Source: Lutjanus erythropterus
Taxonomy: Eukaryota > Chordata > Actinopteri > Lutjaniformes > Lutjanidae
NCBI GenBank assembly: GCA_020091685.1
Contig: CM034613.1
Coordinates: forward strand, 17,380,932-17,444,931
Direction: 5' to 3'
DNA length: 64,000 nt
A program made the translations under genes and the position numbers. Within the stretch, counting starts at the first letter, position 1, and each line of letters starts with the position of its first letter. Below, piece by piece: positions 63,236 to 64,000 of the stretch. The notes beneath the pieces were generated by a model. The model worked only from the letters and a program-made list of their open reading frames with translations. It was not told where the DNA came from and made no database searches.

Positions 63236-64000
63236 CCGCCCTACAATACATACAGCCTCTGCCACAGTGGCATGAAGGAATCAGCTGAATTACCACCACC
63301 CCACCCCCTTGCAAAAAAACACACGCTCGCCATGTCAAAAAAAAACCCACACTGGCCTCTCTTTTGTTTCCAGTCGGGGCACTCGCTCTTTACTTGAAAG
63401 AAAAAGAAGAAATACCCAGTCAGTTCAAAATTGAAACCAGATGAATTTTTGCTTAATCAAAATAAAAGTTCTGCAAGCCCACGACTTGAACTCTGAGCTT
63501 CATTATCCGCTGTCACAGAGCGCCATTCTTACGCCCCCAACGGTAATAATTCTACCGAGTGGTGTTTTCTGCGAGCAATTTAGCTCATGTACCAGAAAAA
63601 GAAAATTGGTTTTTATTCTGGCATTGCTCCTCGTCTCCGCAGCAGCGACTGTGCCTCCACACTTCTGGCAAATCTCTACAATCAGCGCCCGTTTTTGGAG
63701 CGACTATTATTCTTAAAGCATGGGTGGCTCTTTCCGAGGTTTTCCCGTGGCAAAGAAATGAGCTAGCGTTCTTTGGACTTAATTTTGCCGTAAATAATGG
63801 ATGAGATACCGTGTTTATTAACAGCCTGGTTTTCATGCTAGATTTCTCCTGTTTAATTAGATTTCAACATGGTCTATCACTTTGGAAATTGGATGTTTGT
63901 CATGTGTGCATGGTGGCTGTGCTGATGATGGTTCAGAGGGGGGCAATCACAGATGACATCCCAGCCCCCTCAGGAGGGAAGTGTGTGTTTGTTCATGTAT

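Larger units (their letters stand above)
62968..64000. other. Region upstream of short RGS12 exon
   Basis: Holds a TG microsatellite at 63011-63042, a purine-rich run near 63110-63200 and the RFX X-box. No PDZ or PTB exon of the long RGS12 form was found here. Confidence 0.55.

Overview
This is vertebrate nuclear DNA, almost certainly from a teleost and probably a percomorph. Coding sequence is split into short exons with GT/AG introns. The proteins are vertebrate-specific multidomain families, and the introns are full of short inverted-repeat elements of the kind common in perch-like fish genomes. No operon, CRISPR array, prophage or RNA gene was recognised.

Three genes lie head to tail, all on the minus strand. 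From right to left (the direction of transcription) they are RGS12 (34291-62967), HGFAC (13975-30491) and DOK7 (4702-12188, running off the left edge). To my knowledge this is the order and orientation of RGS12-HGFAC-DOK7 on human 4p16.3, so the block is ancestral. I placed exons by reading the minus strand, matching conserved protein segments and requiring splice sites and codon phase to agree. Every junction kept the frame. HGFAC closes as 14 exons and 603 codons plus stop. RGS12 closes as 16 exons and 800 codons plus stop when started at a short first exon. DOK7 exons 1-4 total 532 coding bases, the same lengths I recall for human.

The genes do different jobs. RGS12 is an intracellular brake on Gi/o signalling that also binds Ras-family proteins. 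HGFAC is a secreted trypsin-like protease that activates hepatocyte growth factor. DOK7 is the cytoplasmic activator of the MuSK kinase at the neuromuscular junction. Nothing suggests they act together; they are neighbours by descent.

The rest is intron and intergenic DNA with many mobile-element remnants: a family of long-armed foldback elements (one carries a nested hAT-type element with a clear 8-bp target duplication), a dispersed 0.3-kb family, Tc1-like fragments, a tandem-repeat-filled inverted-repeat element, and a long-TIR element just downstream of RGS12. The best leads are the two alternative RGS12 C-termini that both end in a PDZ-ligand-like motif, a perfect RFX X-box upstream of the short RGS12 first exon, and a possible unannotated cassette exon in the last RGS12 intron.
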